Shown here: one piece after another, positions 60,571 through 64,000 of the stretch
Layout of the letters: every line of letters begins with the position of its first letter
How positions within the stretch are numbered: position 1 is the stretch's first letter
DNA from: Pararheinheimera marina
GTDB lineage: Bacteria; Pseudomonadota; Gammaproteobacteria; Enterobacterales; Alteromonadaceae
Direction: 5' to 3'
DNA: 64,000 nt
NCBI RefSeq assembly: GCF_042654345.1
Contig: NZ_JBHSGB010000012.1
Location: 124,001-188,000, forward strand
Made by a program: the position numbers and the translations under genes
Notes under the pieces: model-generated
Told to the model about the DNA's origin: nothing
The model's input: the letters and a program-made list of their open reading frames with translations, nothing else
Database searches by the model: none

Positions 60571-60586
60571 TTGCCACCGATAGACA
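60571..60586. promoter_or_regulatory. Pectin-regulon operator, site D2
   Basis: TTGCCACCGATAGACA, 106 bp before the start of the receptor gene at 60692, close to the 102 bp seen for site A and the other receptor. Exactly 33 bp from D1, repeating the C1-C2 spacing. Confidence 0.78.
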
Positions 60587-60691
60587 AAATAATAAATTTC
60601 AATCAACAGGGCTCAGTTTGTATCGGGCCATGCTAAAAAGTCGGCAGCCAAGACTGCTGAAAAAGTAAAAAAACCAGACAAGGAATACAAC

Positions 60692-63478
60692 ATGGCAGCT
60701 CAAGCACAGGCATTTCGCCTTCATCCACTCGTGCTCGCAATGACAATAGCGGCAGGCAGCACTTCAGTGTTTGCAGATCAACAGGCCGATACCACTGCAG
60801 CCAAAGCTAAAGCCGAAGAAAATGTTGAAGTGATTCAGGTCACAGGCAGCTTCCGCGACAGCTTATCCAACGCTCTTAACGTGAAACGTCAGTCGGACAG
60901 CGCCATCGATTCCATTATGGCCGAAGACATTGCCGACTTTCCTGATTTAAATCTGGCCGAGTCGCTGCAACGTATTCCTGGTGTCGCTATCAGCCGCGCT
61001 GCCGGTGAAGGCCGCCAAATCACAGTACGTGGTTTAGGCCCGGATTTTACCCGTGTCCGTATTAACGGCATGGAAGCCATTTCCACCAGCGGTGGTACTG
61101 ACCAGATTGGTGGCGCCAACCGTGGCCGTGGTTTTGACTTTAATACCTTCTCGTCGGACTTATTCAGCTCACTGACGGTTCGTAAAACGGCCAGTGCCGA
61201 TGTGGAAGAAGGCTCATTAGGCTCAACAGTGGACTTACGCGCCGCCCGTCCATTTGACTACGAAGGTTTTACCTTCACCGCAGCAGGCCAGTTGGGTTAC
61301 AACGATTTGTCAGAAGAAAACGACCCGAAAGCCTCTTTCCTGATCAGCGACCATTTCCTCGACGGTAAATTTGGCGCCTTGTTTTCTGCATCATTTTCAC
61401 AGCGTAACTTAAAAGACCAGGGCTCCAGTACAGTGCGCTGGGACAACGTCAATGACTTTGGTTTTTACCAGGGCTCAGCCACGGCGACAGAACTGAATGA
61501 CATCAACAATGCATTCCGTCCACGTTTACCGCGTTATGACTCCTACACCCATGATATGGACCGCATTGGTTTAAGCTCAGCCTTCCAGTTCAGACCGAAT
61601 GAAGACACCAAAATTGACCTGGACCTGTTGTACGCTAAAACAGACGCCACCCGGAATGAAGTGTTTTTACAGGGCATCCTGAACTCAGGCGCCAACAGAC
61701 CGACCACTGCTACAGCGGCTACCAGCAACACAGGTGCGATGAATGTGGTCGATTACTACATTGATGACACCAACACCATGACTTATGGTGCTTTTGAAAA
61801 CGCCACCATTCGTGCGGAAAACCGTTTTGACGAACTGGGCACTGAGTTTAGCCAGGCCAACCTGAACTTCAGCCATTACATTAGTGACGACTGGAAAATC
61901 GAAGCCATGGTAGGCAGCGCCACCTCTAAATTCGACAACCCGGTGCAAACCACCCTGGTGATGGAAAAACGTGGTGTGGATTTCAGCTACGACTACCGTG
62001 GCGCTGGCCGAGAAAACCCAAGTCTGGTATTTGGTGACGGCGTGTTCGACCCCACCGGCTGGACATCAAACTCTGTACGTTTACGCCCACTGGGTGCAGA
62101 AAACGGTTATGACACCGCCGAAGTGAACCTGAGCTGGACCTTAACCGACAGCATCACCTTAAAAGCCGGTTTGCATTACAAAGATTTCAGCTTCGAAACG
62201 TATGAAGCCCGCCGCGCTTCTGAAAACGCCGGTGGCGTCATTTACACCGCCGATCTGATCAAAGAATACGATTCAGGTTTAGGCTCACAGCCTGTCTGGT
62301 TGGTGCCTGACTTTGATGCAGTGAATGCCGCCTACAACATTTACGGCAATACCGGCGTGTTTGAAGTCAGTAAAGACTTCCGCCGCGACGACAACTATTC
62401 AGCCGAAGAAGAAACCACAGGCGCTTACCTGATGGCGTCTTTTAATACCGAACTGAACGAAGCGCCGTTCTGGGGTAATGTCGGCGTGCGTCATGCCAGC
62501 ACCGATCAAAGCTCTACCGCCTGGGCCACTATCGGCGGGTCTGCGCAGGAAATCACCGTGGATCACAGCTACGACGAGCTGCTGCCGTCACTGAACCTGA
62601 ACTGGGAGCCAGTGGAAGACTTTATCGTACGTTTCGGTTATGCCGAAGTGATGGCCCGTGCCGGTCTGTCTTCTATCCGTCCAAACGTATCTGTCTCCGT
62701 CTCTGGCAGCGCCATGTCAGTCAGCGGCGGTAACCCCTACCTGGAACCGACCAAAGCCAAAACCTATGACTTAGGCCTGGAGTATTACTTCAGCGACGAA
62801 TCCATGCTGGCGCTGGCCTTGTTCCAGAAAGACATCGACAGCCATGTGCAGTCACTGCGTGAAACCAAGCCATTTACAGAAACAGGTTTACCTCTGCAGG
62901 CGGCCATTGATGCCTGTAACGGCGGACCAAGTGGCTATGGTGAATCCTGTAATGAAAACCTGGAATGGTCCGTCACCACGCCACTGAACGGCCCTGGCGG
63001 CGACTTAAAAGGGTACGAAATTTCGTACCAGACTCCATTCAGCATGCTGCCTGAGTTCTGGAATCGCTTTGGTTTTATCGGTAACCTCACCCACGTATCG
63101 GCTGAGATGGATTACATCAATACGGCTGGCGAGGTGCAGGCGACCCGTGACCTGACTGGTTTGTCACGCAAGACTATTGCGGCCACCTTGTATTACGAGC
63201 ATGAAGCGCTGAATGCCCGTGTCAGCATGGCCAAACGTGACAAGTACCTGACCACCGCCATTGGCCGGAATAACAACGATATGGAAGGCACCAACGCCAC
63301 CACCAATATCGATGCGTCCATCAGCTACGACCTGACCGAGCAATGGAAACTGACCTTTGAAGCGCTGAACCTGACGGATGAAGTGGATGACCAATGGGTA
63401 GACAGCGCGGGTAACCGTCTGACCTATTACCATGAAACCGGCCGTCAGTATTACCTGGGTGCTCAATACAAGTTCTGA
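60692..63478 (+). CDS. TonB-dependent receptor, oligosaccharide type (pectin locus, second copy)
   Basis: A 928-residue outer-membrane receptor of the same large group as the one at 41968-44976. It has a signal peptide (cleavage probably after VFA near residue 29), TonB box VEVIQVTGSFRDSL, plug motifs DFPDLNLAESLQRIPGVAI and EGRQITVRGLG, and a barrel ending QYYLGAQYKF. AAGGA stands before the ATG. It is clearly a distant relative of the other receptor and not a recent duplicate, so the two may take different pectin fragments. Divergent from kduD, behind two operators. Confidence 0.93.
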   Translation: MAAQAQAFRLHPLVLAMTIAAGSTSVFADQQADTTAAKAKAEENVEVIQVTGSFRDSLSNALNVKRQSDSAIDSIMAEDIADFPDLNLAESLQRIPGVAISRAAGEGRQITVRGLGPDFTRVRINGMEAISTSGGTDQIGGANRGRGFDFNTFSSDLFSSLTVRKTASADVEEGSLGSTVDLRAARPFDYEGFTFTAAGQLGYNDLSEENDPKASFLISDHFLDGKFGALFSASFSQRNLKDQGSSTVRWDNVNDFGFYQGSATATELNDINNAFRPRLPRYDSYTHDMDRIGLSSAFQFRPNEDTKIDLDLLYAKTDATRNEVFLQGILNSGANRPTTATAATSNTGAMNVVDYYIDDTNTMTYGAFENATIRAENRFDELGTEFSQANLNFSHYISDDWKIEAMVGSATSKFDNPVQTTLVMEKRGVDFSYDYRGAGRENPSLVFGDGVFDPTGWTSNSVRLRPLGAENGYDTAEVNLSWTLTDSITLKAGLHYKDFSFETYEARRASENAGGVIYTADLIKEYDSGLGSQPVWLVPDFDAVNAAYNIYGNTGVFEVSKDFRRDDNYSAEEETTGAYLMASFNTELNEAPFWGNVGVRHASTDQSSTAWATIGGSAQEITVDHSYDELLPSLNLNWEPVEDFIVRFGYAEVMARAGLSSIRPNVSVSVSGSAMSVSGGNPYLEPTKAKTYDLGLEYYFSDESMLALALFQKDIDSHVQSLRETKPFTETGLPLQAAIDACNGGPSGYGESCNENLEWSVTTPLNGPGGDLKGYEISYQTPFSMLPEFWNRFGFIGNLTHVSAEMDYINTAGEVQATRDLTGLSRKTIAATLYYEHEALNARVSMAKRDKYLTTAIGRNNNDMEGTNATTNIDASISYDLTEQWKLTFEALNLTDEVDDQWVDSAGNRLTYYHETGRQYYLGAQYKF

Positions 63479-63524
63479 TCCCTCCCGGATGGTGAGGGCA
63501 CACTCACCCTCGCCTAAGATGGTT

Positions 63525-63551
63525 GCAGCGGGTTCGCCCGCTGCTTTTTTT
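63525..63551 (+). terminator. Strong intrinsic terminator after the second receptor gene
   Basis: GCAGCGGG-TTCG-CCCGCTGC followed by seven T: an 8-bp GC-rich stem closed by a UUCG tetraloop. It ends transcription of the receptor gene 47 nt past its stop codon and separates it from the next gene. Confidence 0.92.
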
Positions 63552-63573
63552 AGTCAAGATTCTGGATGTTCTG

Positions 63574-64000
63574 ATGATAGCCGTGAAACCCCGACATCTC
63601 TCCCTCGTGCTGGCCAGTTGCTGGCTGGCGGCCTGCCAGCCAGCGCCACAACAAAGTGCTGCCGCGCCTGCTGAAGAAGTACAGGTTAAGCCCTTGGTAC
63701 TGGCTGGCATGCAGGTGCAAAACCCTTCCGCTTTTGCCAGACCCGATCAGGCCGTCAGGTTTGCCCTGGCCGATTTGGGTTTAACCCAGCAGCCACCGGC
63801 CAGCTCTGTCTGGTCAGGCGCCAACGAATTGCCCGCTCAATGGCTGGACTCTGATTTAGATGGTCAGGCCGACCAACTGATGGTGGTAGCATCTTTTGCA
63901 GCCGCTGAGCAGCAACAGTGGCAATTGCGTGGCGAGCCGTCTGCACTGCAACAAAGCAGTCGGGTGCAGGCGGAAATTTCAGTGAAAGAAGGCGGAGAGT
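63574..64000 (+). CDS. DUF4861-like lipoprotein, cut by right edge
   Basis: The first 142 codons of a secreted protein. It has a signal peptide with a lipobox-like end (LVLASCWLAACQP). The following part, VQNPSAFARPDQAVRFAL, then ELPAQWLDSDLDGQADQLMVVASF, matches by eye the opening of DUF4861 proteins (a V-N-x-R-x-x-x-V strand, then L-P-x-Q-x-x-D-D-DGQ-D-x-L). That family is common in pectin and other polysaccharide loci; its activity is not known to me. Placement right after the pectin receptor supports this. The C-terminus lies outside the window. Confidence 0.7.
   Translation, partial: MIAVKPRHLSLVLASCWLAACQPAPQQSAAAPAEEVQVKPLVLAGMQVQNPSAFARPDQAVRFALADLGLTQQPPASSVWSGANELPAQWLDSDLDGQADQLMVVASFAAAEQQQWQLRGEPSALQQSSRVQAEISVKEGGE

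Larger units (their letters stand above)
60368..60691. other. Divergent regulatory region between kduD and the second pectin-locus receptor
   Basis: A 324-bp AT-rich region holding two operators of the pectin regulon (60538-60553 and 60571-60586). It must contain promoters in both directions. I see no confident -10/-35 pairs and no gene. Confidence 0.6.

Noticed and set aside
63491..63508. GGTGAG/CTCACC inverted repeat after the second receptor gene
   Set aside because: Short stem without T-run; the strong terminator just downstream explains termination.

Overview
The window is a contiguous stretch of a gammaproteobacterial chromosome. The gene content and order (complete dcw cluster; rsmI/lpoA/yraN/diaA/dolP beside rnpB; several TonB-dependent receptors; a pectin locus) point to Alteromonadales, most like Rheinheimera/Alishewanella. 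That genus-level guess is inference; no 16S rRNA or other marker is present. I see no tRNA, CRISPR array, insertion sequence or prophage.

Layout. (1) 1-16650, minus strand: the division and cell wall cluster mraZ-rsmH-ftsL-ftsI-murE-murF-mraY-murD-ftsW-murG-murC-ddlB-ftsQ-ftsA-ftsZ. Most junctions overlap by a few bases, ftsZ is cut by the left edge, and an MraZ-type operator with a promoter lies in front. (2) 17073-19030: chromate transporter chrA coupled to a flavin reductase-like gene. (3) 19346-21543: an unrecognised lipoprotein and a coiled-coil secreted protein. (4) 21603-26329: rnpB, rsmI and the divergent lpoA-yraN-diaA-dolP operon, closed by a perfect 28-bp inverted repeat. (5) 26405-30277: a DUF599 membrane protein, an orphan sensor kinase and pyrC. 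(6) 30278-32405: a large XRE-type regulator and, divergent from it, a small protein resembling only the insertion domain of malate synthase G, with paired candidate operators between them. (7) 32514-39792: ZIP transporter, polysaccharide deacetylase lipoprotein, NhaP2-type K+/H+ antiporter (with a possible structured leader or small RNA upstream), siderophore-type TonB receptor and a DUF1624-like membrane protein. (8) 39844-64000: a pectin/galacturonate utilisation island.

The island works as one pathway. Two large oligosaccharide-type TonB receptors could import pectin fragments. PL10 pectate lyase, a GH28 polygalacturonase and a GH43 enzyme would cut them, and a TRAP transporter would carry uronates across the inner membrane. 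KduI-KduD handle unsaturated products and UxaC / UxuB-like reductase / UxaA handle galacturonate; both branches meet at 2-keto-3-deoxygluconate. KdgK and Eda then give pyruvate and glyceraldehyde-3-phosphate, which a GapN-like dehydrogenase could oxidise. A LacI-family regulator is encoded in the middle. Six copies of a 16-bp near-palindrome with a central CG lie in front of the two receptors, uxaA, the GH28 gene and kduD. Two of these regions carry a pair of sites exactly 33 bp apart.

The observations I rank highest are the shared operator set of the pectin regulon, the stand-alone malate-synthase-G-like domain beside its putative regulator, the structured leader or RNA before nhaP2, and the hairpin touching the ribosome binding site of the ZIP transporter.
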